64,000 nt of DNA, from the NCBI RefSeq assembly GCF_017893965.1, contig NZ_CP054142.1, positions 2,356,001-2,420,000 on the forward strand, read 5' to 3'. Positions 9,077-16,368 of the stretch are shown one piece after another. Position numbers and translations under genes: made by a program. The DNA is from Treponema parvum. GTDB lineage: Bacteria > Spirochaetota > Spirochaetia > Treponematales > Treponemataceae. Positions within the stretch are counted from its first letter, which is position 1. Each line of letters opens with the position of its first letter. The notes under the pieces were generated by a model. That model was not told the origin of the DNA, did not search any database, and worked only from the letters and a program-made list of their open reading frames with translations.

Positions 9077-10038
9077 AAAAGAGATATACTTCCATTATTC
9101 TAGATTACGGGATTGTCGTTATACTATTATTTTTGATTGTTTTTTTTTCATTCACAGCTAACTTCTTTTTTTCACTCTCTACATTTATGACTATACTTAG
9201 ACAGGTTTCTATTACAGGGATCATATCCATAGGTATGGCTTTCGTGATTATTACCGGCGGAATTGATTTATCAGTGGGATCAATAGCAGGAGTAAGCGCT
9301 GTTACTGCGGCATTACTGATGCGCAGTGAACTGCCTATCTTTTTTGCTTGTTTAATTACTATTCTAATAGCTTTAGGCTATGGCTTTATCAATGGTTTGC
9401 TTATTACAAAAATAAAAATGCCGCCTCTCATTGCAACTCTCGGAATGATGATGTCTTTACGCGGGATTGCATTTATAATCACTGACGGGCTTCCTGTCTT
9501 TGGTTTTAACAAAATGTACAGCAATTTTGCAAAAGGTAATTTTTTGGGAATCCCATATATGATTCTTCTGCTGATCTTCGTATTTCTTCTTACATTGTTC
9601 GTCTTGAACAAAACAACTTTTGGCAGATATGTCTATGGTATCGGAGGCAACGAAGAAGCAACCCGCCTGTCTGGAATCAATACACACAAAATTATGATTA
9701 TAGTTTATTCAATAAATGGTTTTCTTTCAGGAATAGCAGGTTTAGTTCTTCTTTCTAGAACTAATAGTGGCCAACCTAGCGCCGGCAATGGTTATGAAAT
9801 GGATGCAATTACAGCAGTTGTTCTCGGAGGAGTGAGTTTGACAGGAGGAGAAGGCAAACTACCGCTAGTAATGGTAGGTGTGTTGATCATGGGAATTTTA
9901 TCTACAGGTATGCTGATGTGCAATATTAATGATTATGTCCAGCAATTAGTAAAGGGCCTAGTCTTGCTTGGTGCTGTAACGTTTTCTAATGAATCTCACG
10001 TAATTCGGCAAAAGATTAGTAACAAATTAAAAACATAG
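9073..10038 (+). CDS. Sugar ABC transporter permease, RbsC type
   Basis: A 321-residue membrane protein with about eight to ten helices and the BPD_transp_2 family block FVIITGGIDLSVGS near residue 57, followed by GMMMSLRGIAFI and ITAVVLGGVSLTGGEG. It forms the channel of the importer with the two-module ATPase. ATGA overlap with the upstream gene. Only one permease gene is present, so a homodimer is expected as in RbsC. Confidence 0.94.
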   Translation: MKKRYTSIILDYGIVVILLFLIVFFSFTANFFFSLSTFMTILRQVSITGIISIGMAFVIITGGIDLSVGSIAGVSAVTAALLMRSELPIFFACLITILIALGYGFINGLLITKIKMPPLIATLGMMMSLRGIAFIITDGLPVFGFNKMYSNFAKGNFLGIPYMILLLIFVFLLTLFVLNKTTFGRYVYGIGGNEEATRLSGINTHKIMIIVYSINGFLSGIAGLVLLSRTNSGQPSAGNGYEMDAITAVVLGGVSLTGGEGKLPLVMVGVLIMGILSTGMLMCNINDYVQQLVKGLVLLGAVTFSNESHVIRQKISNKLKT

Positions 10039-10054
10039 TAAGGATTATGAGTAT

Positions 10055-11728
10055 ATGAAATATTCTATCGGAATTGACTATGGATCTTTGTCAGGACGTT
10101 GCATATTGGTCAATATCGCAAACGGGGATGTCGTAGCGACAGCGATTTCGAAATATACGCATGCCGTTATGGACAGACAACTCACAGATGATATCCCCCT
10201 TCCTCTAGATTGGGCTCTTCAGCACCCACAAGATTATATCGATGTATTATTTCAGACAATTCCAGTTGTCCTTCATGAAGCAAATGTCGATGGGAAAGAC
10301 ATTATTGGTATCGGGATTGATTTTACCGGATGTACAGTTTTACCATTAGACAAAACCGGTACTCCGCTATGTTTTTTGCCACATTTAAAATCGAATCCAC
10401 ATTCATATGTCAAACTCTGGAAGCATCACGCTTCTCAACCAGAAGCCGATTTGATTAATCAAGTTGCATCAGATAGGAAGGAACCGTTTCTTAACCGATA
10501 TGGGGGAAAGATTAGCAGCGAATGGCTATTTCCTAAGCTTCTACAAATTCTTCATGATGACCCTAGTTTATATGATGAAATCGATTGTTTTATCGAAGCA
10601 GCCGACTGGGTTCCATATTATTTAACCGGTAATATGACAAGAAATTATTGTTCGCTTGGATTTAAAGCAATGTGGCATTCCAAGCAAGGGTTCCCATCTA
10701 CAGAGTTCTTTAAAGCTCTGGACCCACGTTTTGAATATGTGGTCCAAGAAAAAATCAAAGGGAAACATGTCCCCGTAGCAACCAACATAGGCACATTACG
10801 CCCTTCTTTGGCTCATCAGCTTGGTTTATCTCCGAATGTTTGTGTAAGCAGCGGTCATCTTGATGCTGCATGTTCCTTGATGGGCGCAGGAATAAACAGC
10901 GATGGATCAATGCTTGCAGTTGTCGGAACTTCCACTTGTCATATGCTGCTAGGAAAAGACGAACAATATGTTCCAGGAATTTGCGGATATGTAGAAGATG
11001 GTTTTATTCCTGGCTTTTTAGGATATGAGGCAGGACAATCATGTGTCGGAGATCATTTCCAATGGTTGATAGAAAATTGCACTCCTTCAAAATATCTTTC
11101 AAAAGCTGAACAACAGAAAAAGACAATATTTCAATATCTTGGCGAACTGGCAGCCGCTAAACCGGCTGGAGCAAACGGATTACTTGCTCTTGATTGGTGG
11201 AACGGAAATCGTTCAATTCTTAATAATGGCAAATTATCAGGATTGCTTATTGGATGTACTTTGCAGACTAAAGTAGAAGACATTTATCGAGCTTTAATTG
11301 AGGCAACCGCCTTTGGCACTCGTGTAATTGTTGAGAACTTTAATAAAAATGGAGTTCCTGTAAAACAAGTCTATTTTTCTGGGGGAATTGCCAGAAAAGA
11401 TCCTTTCATGATGCAAATTTACGCGGATGTGTTGGGGATGGATATTCTCATCGTTGAAACAGAAGAAAATGCTGCATTATCTGCCAGTATATGCGGAGCG
11501 TTGGCTGCAAAAAATAACTGTGGGTATTTCTCATTTAATGAAGCCATAAAAAACATGTCTCACATAAGTTCACGAATTTTTCGACCAAATTTGAATAATA
11601 AAATAGTCTACGATGAACTATATTTTGAATATTGCAAATTATATGAATACTTTGGGGATGAAAATAGATCTGTCATGAAAAATCTAAAAAAAATCGCAGA
11701 AGGAGGGAAAAAACAGTATGAATATTGA
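10055..11728 (+). CDS. araB: FGGY-family carbohydrate kinase, ribulokinase-like
   Basis: The 557-residue length and sequence fit AraB ribulokinases, which phosphorylate L- or D-ribulose at O5. The N-terminal actin-like phosphate loop reads GIDYGSLSGR. Further blocks are GIGIDFTGCTVLPLD, SSGHLDAACSLMGAG, VVGTSTCHML and GYEAGQSCVGDHFQW, and the C-terminal nucleotide region has YFSGGIARKDPFMMQIYADVLG. The start follows AAGGATTATGAGT. No arabinose isomerase (araA) is in the operon, so the imported sugar may already be a ketopentose or be isomerised elsewhere. Related kinases act on xylulose, ribitol or apulose, so the exact substrate is inference. Confidence 0.82.
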   Translation: MKYSIGIDYGSLSGRCILVNIANGDVVATAISKYTHAVMDRQLTDDIPLPLDWALQHPQDYIDVLFQTIPVVLHEANVDGKDIIGIGIDFTGCTVLPLDKTGTPLCFLPHLKSNPHSYVKLWKHHASQPEADLINQVASDRKEPFLNRYGGKISSEWLFPKLLQILHDDPSLYDEIDCFIEAADWVPYYLTGNMTRNYCSLGFKAMWHSKQGFPSTEFFKALDPRFEYVVQEKIKGKHVPVATNIGTLRPSLAHQLGLSPNVCVSSGHLDAACSLMGAGINSDGSMLAVVGTSTCHMLLGKDEQYVPGICGYVEDGFIPGFLGYEAGQSCVGDHFQWLIENCTPSKYLSKAEQQKKTIFQYLGELAAAKPAGANGLLALDWWNGNRSILNNGKLSGLLIGCTLQTKVEDIYRALIEATAFGTRVIVENFNKNGVPVKQVYFSGGIARKDPFMMQIYADVLGMDILIVETEENAALSASICGALAAKNNCGYFSFNEAIKNMSHISSRIFRPNLNNKIVYDELYFEYCKLYEYFGDENRSVMKNLKKIAEGGKKQYEY

Positions 11729-12416
11729 ACACCTTAAGCAAGAAGTCTTGGAAGCAAATTTGGATTTAGTAAATAAAAATTTGGTAATTTCTACATGGGG
11801 CAATGTTTCCGGATATGATGCTGAAACAAAACTGATCGTTATAAAGGCTAGCGGCGTAAATTATAATAAAATGACAATCCACGATATGGTTGTAGTAGAT
11901 CTTTCGGGAACAATAATAGAAGGGGATAAACTCCCTTCAACAGATACACCTACGCATATTGAATTATATAAAGCTTTTTCTGAAAAAGGCGTTTGTGGAA
12001 TCGTTCATACCCATTCACAATTCGCCACGTCTTGGGCACAAATGGGTCGTGCAATTCCTTGCTATGGAACTACACACGGCGACTATTTCTACGGAGAAAT
12101 TCCGTGTTCAAGAGAAATGTCTGCCGAAGAAATCAATTCAGAATATGAAAAAAATACAGGAAAAGTAATTCTTGAAGCTATGTCTCATACGGATTGCATT
12201 CATATGTCGGCAACATTGGTAAGACACCACGGGCCGTTTGTATGGGGTAAAACCCCTACAGAAGCAGTGTTGCATAGTCAAGTTTTGGAATATATCGCAA
12301 AAATGGCTATCCTCAGTGAGCTAGGATTCCCTTCAATTCATCCAATTCCACAAGTACTTGAAGATAAACACTATAACAGGAAATTCGGACCGGGGGCATA
12401 CTATGGACAAAAATGA
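11718..12416 (+). CDS. araD: L-ribulose-5-phosphate 4-epimerase-like class II aldolase
   Basis: A 232-residue member of the class II aldolase/AraD family, the same size as AraD, UlaF and SgbE. These enzymes convert L-ribulose 5-phosphate to D-xylulose 5-phosphate with a zinc ion. Visible zinc ligands are in VHTHSQFATSWAQ and VRHHGPF; TWGNVSG and KASGV are phosphate-binding blocks, and the substrate loop reads TTHGDYFYGEIP. The start follows a strong AGAAGGAGGG and overlaps the kinase by 11 bp. Kinase and epimerase together give a route from ribulose to the pentose phosphate pool. An aldolase activity on another ketose phosphate cannot be excluded. Confidence 0.85.
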   Translation: MNIEHLKQEVLEANLDLVNKNLVISTWGNVSGYDAETKLIVIKASGVNYNKMTIHDMVVVDLSGTIIEGDKLPSTDTPTHIELYKAFSEKGVCGIVHTHSQFATSWAQMGRAIPCYGTTHGDYFYGEIPCSREMSAEEINSEYEKNTGKVILEAMSHTDCIHMSATLVRHHGPFVWGKTPTEAVLHSQVLEYIAKMAILSELGFPSIHPIPQVLEDKHYNRKFGPGAYYGQK

Positions 12417-13014
12417 ATTCCAAACTATTATGTGCAATGTTTTATCCGCTGAAAGCGCTGCAATTGAATCGCTAATACACAACATAGATTGGCTACAAGC
12501 AAAAGCTTGTATTGATTTATTGCTAAATTGTACAGGAAAAGTAATTCTTTCCGGCTGCGGAACTTCAGGCGAAGCTGCAAAGAAAATTGCCCATACACTT
12601 TCTTGTGTTGAAATTCCAGCTTTTTTTCTTTCACCCTCTGATGCCCTTCATGGAGGATTAGGTGTTGTTGAGAAACATGACATAATAATTTTGATTTCTA
12701 AAGGAGGAAAAACTTCAGAACTGGATATAATGATGGATCGTTTAATTATGATGAATGCTCAGACAATAGTCGTTTCAGAAGATCCAAGGACGTTCCTTGC
12801 AGGCAAGGCAACACAATTTATGCAGATACGAACTGAAAAAGAGCCTGATCCATTTCATATGCTAGCGACCGCCAGCACTCTTTCCGTCATAGCCTTCTTT
12901 GATGCTTTGACTATTGTATTACAGCAAGAGACTGGTTTTACAAAAGAAAAATTCCTTACTATTCATCCAGGAGGAGAGGTTGGATATCAATTAAAATCGG
13001 AAATTGAAAAGTAA
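12403..13014 (+). CDS. SIS-domain sugar-phosphate isomerase, KdsD/GutQ-like without CBS domains
   Basis: I chose the ATG at 12403, preceded by GGGGG and overlapping araD by 14 bp, rather than an earlier in-frame ATG deep inside araD. The 203 residues form one SIS domain with the blocks KVILSGCGTSGEAAKKIAHTL, IILISKGGKTSEL and the C-terminal HPGGEVGYQL. These match D-arabinose-5-phosphate isomerases (KdsD, KpsF, GutQ), which interconvert arabinose 5-phosphate and ribulose 5-phosphate. The usual CBS pair is missing, so it is a minimal version. In this operon a catabolic isomerase role feeding the next gene is likely, but the exact sugar phosphate is not shown by sequence. Confidence 0.8.
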   Translation: MDKNEFQTIMCNVLSAESAAIESLIHNIDWLQAKACIDLLLNCTGKVILSGCGTSGEAAKKIAHTLSCVEIPAFFLSPSDALHGGLGVVEKHDIIILISKGGKTSELDIMMDRLIMMNAQTIVVSEDPRTFLAGKATQFMQIRTEKEPDPFHMLATASTLSVIAFFDALTIVLQQETGFTKEKFLTIHPGGEVGYQLKSEIEK

Positions 13015-13016
13015 AA

Positions 13017-13667
13017 ATGAAAATTTCAATATCTTTGTTTGCATGTCCCCACGATTACCTTTCTTATTCAAATCTTTTTTCTATTCATTATGCAGATTCT
13101 ATTCATGTAGATATTATGGATGGAATCTGCGTGCCGCTTGTAGGCGTTTCTTATGATGCTTTATTAAAAATTTCTAGACTTTATACTCTTCCTATCCAAA
13201 TTCACTTAATGGTTCAGAATCAAATGTCAGAACTTGAAAGAATTCTCCCCTTATCCGCAATTGATACAGTATTCTTGACAATTGAAAAAGAACCTATTGA
13301 TACGATACTTGCATGTCTGCAAAAAATCCGACAAGCAGGGAAAAAGGCGGCAATTGCATTATGGCCTGAAACAGATATTGAAATGATAGAATCTTTCATA
13401 ACCAATATCGACAACTTATTAGTTATGACTACAAAAGCAGGTGTGTCGCAATCTACATTTCTCCAAACATCATATACCCGTATTGAAAATCTTCTTTTAT
13501 TCCTGAAAAAAAAAGAAATAAATTTAAAAATCGGAGTTGATGGTGGCATGACCGCAGCACGACTAAGCAAAATAAAGCATCTCGGTGTTTCATATGCAGT
13601 GGTTGGACGTTCCTTCTTTGTCCCTGAGGAACAAGTAAAAATTATTAATTTAAAGCTACGTGATTAG
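13017..13667 (+). CDS. Ribulose-phosphate 3-epimerase family protein
   Basis: The 216-residue TIM barrel carries the family blocks HVDIMDGICVP (metal-binding His and Asp), HLMV and the phosphate site IGVDGGMTAARLSKIKHLG, followed by YAVVGRSFF. It starts 2 bp after the SIS gene. Rpe converts D-ribulose 5-phosphate to D-xylulose 5-phosphate; close relatives epimerise allulose 6-phosphate. This copy is divergent (for example ISLFACP instead of the usual SILSADF near the start), so it is likely a pathway-specific paralogue rather than the housekeeping Rpe. It is the last island gene, and no terminator is obvious before the right repeat. Confidence 0.82.
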   Translation: MKISISLFACPHDYLSYSNLFSIHYADSIHVDIMDGICVPLVGVSYDALLKISRLYTLPIQIHLMVQNQMSELERILPLSAIDTVFLTIEKEPIDTILACLQKIRQAGKKAAIALWPETDIEMIESFITNIDNLLVMTTKAGVSQSTFLQTSYTRIENLLLFLKKKEINLKIGVDGGMTAARLSKIKHLGVSYAVVGRSFFVPEEQVKIINLKLRD

Positions 13668-13706
13668 TGAAAAAAGTATGCATATAATCGTATTTCTACA
13701 CTAGCA

Positions 13707-13880
13707 ATTGTAAGTCTTATCAAAATATTTTAATATACTTAACTATGAAGCCTCTTCTTTATGATGAAATAGATCAAGCAGAGATGAATGCCGCGTTCAG
13801 AGAAAAAGGATGGTCTCCCTTATACACGGCGTCTCCGCACTCGCGCATTGCGCTTATAGGCCAAGCGCCGGGACGACTTG
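13707..13880 (+). repeat. Right direct repeat of the sugar island
   Basis: Partner of 5174-5347 (171 of 174 identical). Here the repeat runs on into the complete UDG-family gene, so this side keeps the working copy. The bases just outside the repeats are unrelated on the two sides. No integrase, transposase or tRNA lies at either edge, which favours recombination between related chromosomes over site-specific integration. Confidence 0.95.
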
Positions 13881-14320
13881 CGCAAGAGACGAACAAAACA
13901 TGGAATGACGCAAGCGGAAGACTGCTCAGGCAGTGGCTGGGTGTGACGGACGAGCAGTTTTATAATCCGGATTTGTTTGCAATTATACCCATGGATTTTT
14001 ACTATCCGGGTAAGGGCGAACACGGAGACCTTCCGCCCCGCAAAGAGTTCGCTGCAACATGGCATCCTAAATTGTTGGCTCTTATGCCGGACATCCGGCT
14101 TACAATTTTAATCGGAATTTACGCGCAAAAGTATTATCTAGCGGAAAACGCAAAACAAAACCTAACCGAAAACGTAAAAAATTTCAAAACCTATTTGCCC
14201 GATTATTTTCCGCTGGTTCATCCGTCGCCGATCAATATATTCTGGCGAAAGCGAAATCCTTGGTTTGAAAAAGACGTTGTTCCGGCTCTGCAGGCGGCGG
14301 TTAAGACCGTGCTGACATAA
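13745..14320 (+). CDS. Uracil-DNA glycosylase family protein
   Basis: A 191-residue protein of the UDG-like superfamily. The N-terminal motif is IALIGQAPGR (about 35-44) and the C-terminal loop is LVHPSP (about 158-163), with IPMDFYYPG between. Classical family members remove uracil from DNA; this subfamily is poorly studied and may have another base or role. No Shine-Dalgarno is visible. A TATACT box ends 5 nt before the ATG, which suggests a leaderless message. The first 45 codons are duplicated at the other end of the sugar island, so this gene may be a chimera of two alleles. Confidence 0.85.
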   Translation: MKPLLYDEIDQAEMNAAFREKGWSPLYTASPHSRIALIGQAPGRLAQETNKTWNDASGRLLRQWLGVTDEQFYNPDLFAIIPMDFYYPGKGEHGDLPPRKEFAATWHPKLLALMPDIRLTILIGIYAQKYYLAENAKQNLTENVKNFKTYLPDYFPLVHPSPINIFWRKRNPWFEKDVVPALQAAVKTVLT

Positions 14321-14341
14321 CCTCACGCAAAAGGAAATCCC

Positions 14342-15022
14342 ATGCTTATCAAACACCTGATCTTCGATTTGGACGATACGCTTTATCCCTCTGGCAAAAT
14401 GTCGGAGGCGATTACACAAAACATGATCAAGTACGTCTCAAAATTTTTTAACATCACATACGAAGACGCCGTTGCCCTAAGAAAAAAGAACCTGCCGATG
14501 TTCGGTTCAACGCTGGAATGGCTTATGAACAGCGGTATGACAGACGCCGAAGATTATCTTTTTGCAGTTCATCCCGAAGACGAAACTAAAAATCTTTTGC
14601 CCGATCCTGCGCTTCGGCAATTTTTGCTGTCGCTTGAAATTCCCATGACCGTTTTGACTAACGCGCCTATGGAACACGCCGAGCGCGTCTTAAATTTTTT
14701 AAACATAAAAGATTTATTTTCTTCCGTAACCGACATACGCGACTGCGCCTTTAAAGGCAAGCCTTACCCTATAGCTTTTGAGACCGCTTTGCGCCGTTCG
14801 GGCAGCAGCGTAAAAGACACCCTGTTTATTGACGATCAAATAAAATATATCCTAGGATATAAAAGGCTCGGAGGTATTTGCGCTCATGTAGGGAGCCCCT
14901 CATATAAAGCGTCTTCAGTGCCTTCGTTTTTATCGGATGCCGATGCCGCCGGCGGAAAAATTTTTCATATTGATTCCGTGTACAGCCTGCCTGCGGTATT
15001 GAAACAAATCGCCGATCTATAG
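14342..15022 (+). CDS. HAD-superfamily hydrolase, pyrimidine 5'-nucleotidase-like
   Basis: The 226 residues contain all four HAD motifs: DLDDTLYPSG (motif I nucleophile Asp), LTNAP (motif II), the lysine of KGKPYP (motif III) and LFIDDQ (motif IV). The DLDDTLY form and the overall match place it with the SDT1/YjjG group of nucleotide phosphatases. An AAGGAAA site precedes the ATG, and the gene follows the UDG gene by 21 bp, so the two may be cotranscribed, possibly in nucleotide clean-up. Confidence 0.85.
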   Translation: MLIKHLIFDLDDTLYPSGKMSEAITQNMIKYVSKFFNITYEDAVALRKKNLPMFGSTLEWLMNSGMTDAEDYLFAVHPEDETKNLLPDPALRQFLLSLEIPMTVLTNAPMEHAERVLNFLNIKDLFSSVTDIRDCAFKGKPYPIAFETALRRSGSSVKDTLFIDDQIKYILGYKRLGGICAHVGSPSYKASSVPSFLSDADAAGGKIFHIDSVYSLPAVLKQIADL

Positions 15023-15028
15023 TATAAT
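14999..15028 (+). promoter_or_regulatory. Promoter of tRNA-Ala
   Basis: TTGAAA (14999-15004), an 18-bp spacer and a perfect TATAAT (15023-15028) end 10 nt before the mature tRNA 5' end. The -35 lies inside the last codons of the HAD gene. Confidence 0.7.
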
Positions 15029-15038
15029 AAAAAAATAC

Positions 15039-15111
15039 GGGGATATAGCTCAGTTGGTAGAGCGACTGGTTCGCAATCAGTAGGTCACCGGTTCGACTCC
15101 GGCTATCTCCA
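15039..15111 (+). tRNA. tRNA-Ala (anticodon CGC)
   Basis: A full cloverleaf can be drawn. The acceptor GGGGATA pairs with TATCTCC and includes G3-U70, the alanine identity pair. The D arm is GCTC/GAGC and the anticodon stem ACTGG/TCAGT encloses loop TTCGCAA, giving anticodon CGC for GCG codons. The T loop is TTCGACT. Discriminator A; CCA is not encoded. The 3' side borders a hicAB region. Confidence 0.95.
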
Positions 15112-15199
15112 ATCTTAACTTTTTACATTATATGTAATTGCAATCCTTGTATTGTTTTAAAGTACAGGCAGAATGTCAATAAAATATCAAGGACTTGCA

Positions 15200-15343
15200 T
15201 TATTTTTCGGCAAGCGCCGCTTGTGTCAGGTTCGCATTTTCCCTGCGGATTTTAAGCACTTTTGCGGGAGTGAGACGCGCTTTAATCTTTTGAAAATAAT
15301 CCCAGTCTTCGATGTTCCGCGGGGTATCGGCAACGGTTTTCAT
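15200..15343 (-). pseudogene. Truncated XRE-type helix-turn-helix protein after hicB
   Basis: A 47-residue frame with a good AAGGAAAAT site starts 9 bp after hicB. Its end, LKIRRENANLTQAALAEK, is the first half of a typical XRE/HTH_3 DNA-binding domain, but it stops before the recognition helix, and no continuation is visible downstream in any frame. It looks like the remnant of an antitoxin-type regulator cut off on the tRNA-Ala side. A functional short peptide is possible but unlikely. Confidence 0.6.
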
Positions 15344-15352
15344 ATTTTCCTT

Positions 15353-15742
15353 TTATCGGGCGATGCCGAGTTTTTGACACAGGGCGTCCTGCAGCGTTTG
15401 GCTGAAATTGACGGAAGCCCTTTCGGCTTTTGTGTTCAGCCATGCAGGAATCGAGAGCGTTTTTTTTACCGCCCTGCTGTCAAATTCTTTTCGCCATTCG
15501 TCCGTATCCGCGAGGATATACGACACGGTTCCTCGTGTTTTTATTTTATTGATTTTGCTTGCAGGCGGAATCGGCTGTCCGTCGTCCTCGTAGCTTGCGA
15601 GCATCATTTCAATGCAGTCTTTCGCCATTTCGATGGCGTCCGCCATATTGTCGCCAAAAGTATAACAGTGTGGAATATCCGGAACGGTTACGCCGATTTT
15701 GCCGTCATCGTCTTCGAAAATCGCAGGATACACGTATTTCAT
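15353..15742 (-). CDS. hicB: HicB-family antitoxin
   Basis: I chose the ATG at 15742 because it follows TTTGGAGGT. The 129-residue protein starts with the HicB partial RNase-H-like fold (YPAIFEDDDGKIGVTVPDIP, then GDNMADAIEMAKDCIEMML). It ends in a helical DNA-binding part, NFSQTLQDALCQKLG. HicB neutralises the HicA mRNA interferase and represses the operon. It lies 46 bp after hicA, the usual order. Confidence 0.92.
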   Translation of the reverse strand: MKYVYPAIFEDDDGKIGVTVPDIPHCYTFGDNMADAIEMAKDCIEMMLASYEDDGQPIPPASKINKIKTRGTVSYILADTDEWRKEFDSRAVKKTLSIPAWLNTKAERASVNFSQTLQDALCQKLGIAR

Positions 15743-15788
15743 ACTAACCTCCAAAAAAAGGCGGGCGTTTGCACGCCTGCCTGAAAAC

Positions 15789-15965
15789 CTATTTAAGACC
15801 ACCGTCTTTTAAGATTTTTTGGGCCGTACCCGTCGGTATGTCCCCTGCATGGCGTGTGATCGGCACTTTTTGCCCTGTCGGACTGATCGCAAGGTCGTGT
15901 GCCTTACCGTGAACGATTTTCCAGCCGGCTTTCTTGAACTTTCGTTCAATTTCAAGCTTCGTCAT
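15789..15965 (-). CDS. hicA: HicA-family mRNA interferase toxin
   Basis: A 58-residue double-stranded-RNA-binding-like toxin of normal size, chosen to start at the ATG preceded by GGGGGAACG. It carries the family layout: an N-terminal helix (KLEIERKFKKAGW), and then, instead of the usual GSH motif, GKAHDLAISP, with the putative catalytic His in that block. The C-terminal part is IPTGTAQKILKDGGL. HicA cleaves mRNA when HicB is lost. Confidence 0.9.
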   Translation of the reverse strand: MTKLEIERKFKKAGWKIVHGKAHDLAISPTGQKVPITRHAGDIPTGTAQKILKDGGLK

Positions 15966-15990
15966 ATCGTTCCCCCATGCCTTTAACATA

Positions 15991-16013
15991 ATACGTATTA
16001 TTACGTATGTCAA
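15991..16013 (-). promoter_or_regulatory. hicAB promoter -35 with overlapping palindrome
   Basis: On the minus strand TTGACA (16008-16013) is followed by the inverted repeat ATACGTA-TTAT-TACGTAT (15991-16008), which should cover the -10 region 26 bp upstream of hicA. HicB-type antitoxins repress their own operon by binding such palindromes. Confidence 0.55.
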
Positions 16014-16194
16014 GTGTTTTTATATTGCTCCACTTCGCAAAAAATACCGCTGTCATACGGAAATCAATTTTGGCTAAAATGTGTAATAGTCGTAAGATGG
16101 ACGATTTCTATGCATTTGAGAGAAGGCCATGCTTTACCACCTATAATTCCGCGATGTTTGCGCTTGCGCAAATCAAAAGCAGCTTTGCTTTTTG

Positions 16195-16223
16195 TTGACA
16201 GTAAAACTCATACGGCATAAAAT
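16195..16223 (+). promoter_or_regulatory. Promoter of the acyltransferase gene
   Basis: TTGACA (16195-16200), a 17-bp spacer and TAAAAT (16218-16223). The start site would fall near 16230, giving a leader of about 140 nt before the acyltransferase ATG at 16369. Confidence 0.7.
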
Positions 16224-16233
16224 AATCGTATAT

Positions 16234-16265
16234 ACTTCTAAAAACTCGGTCGGAGTTTTAGAAGT
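16234..16265 (+). other. 5'-leader hairpin of the acyltransferase mRNA
   Basis: ACTTCTAAAA(A)CTC pairs with GAGTTTTAGAAGT around GGTCG, with one bulged A. It would form at the very 5' end of the transcript started from 16195-16223. With no T-run after it, it is more likely a stabilising structure than a terminator. The rest of 16014-16368 shows no gene. Confidence 0.45.
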
Positions 16266-16368
16266 GCCTTACAAGTACCGCAGGGTTTCTAATAAATCTT
16301 TGTACTATAAATGACTTATTAAAAACTCGTAAATCAAAATCAAGGGAAACCTACAGGAGCAATACGAA

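Noticed and set aside
5348-13706. Integrase- or transposon-borne island
   Set aside because: No integrase, transposase, terminal inverted repeats or tRNA at either end; the 174-bp repeats are too long and too diverged for a target-site duplication.
15173-15784. 203-codon plus-strand open frame over hicB
   Set aside because: It is the antisense of hicB and the XRE remnant, is rich in Phe, Arg and Cys with no family sign, and has no ribosome site.
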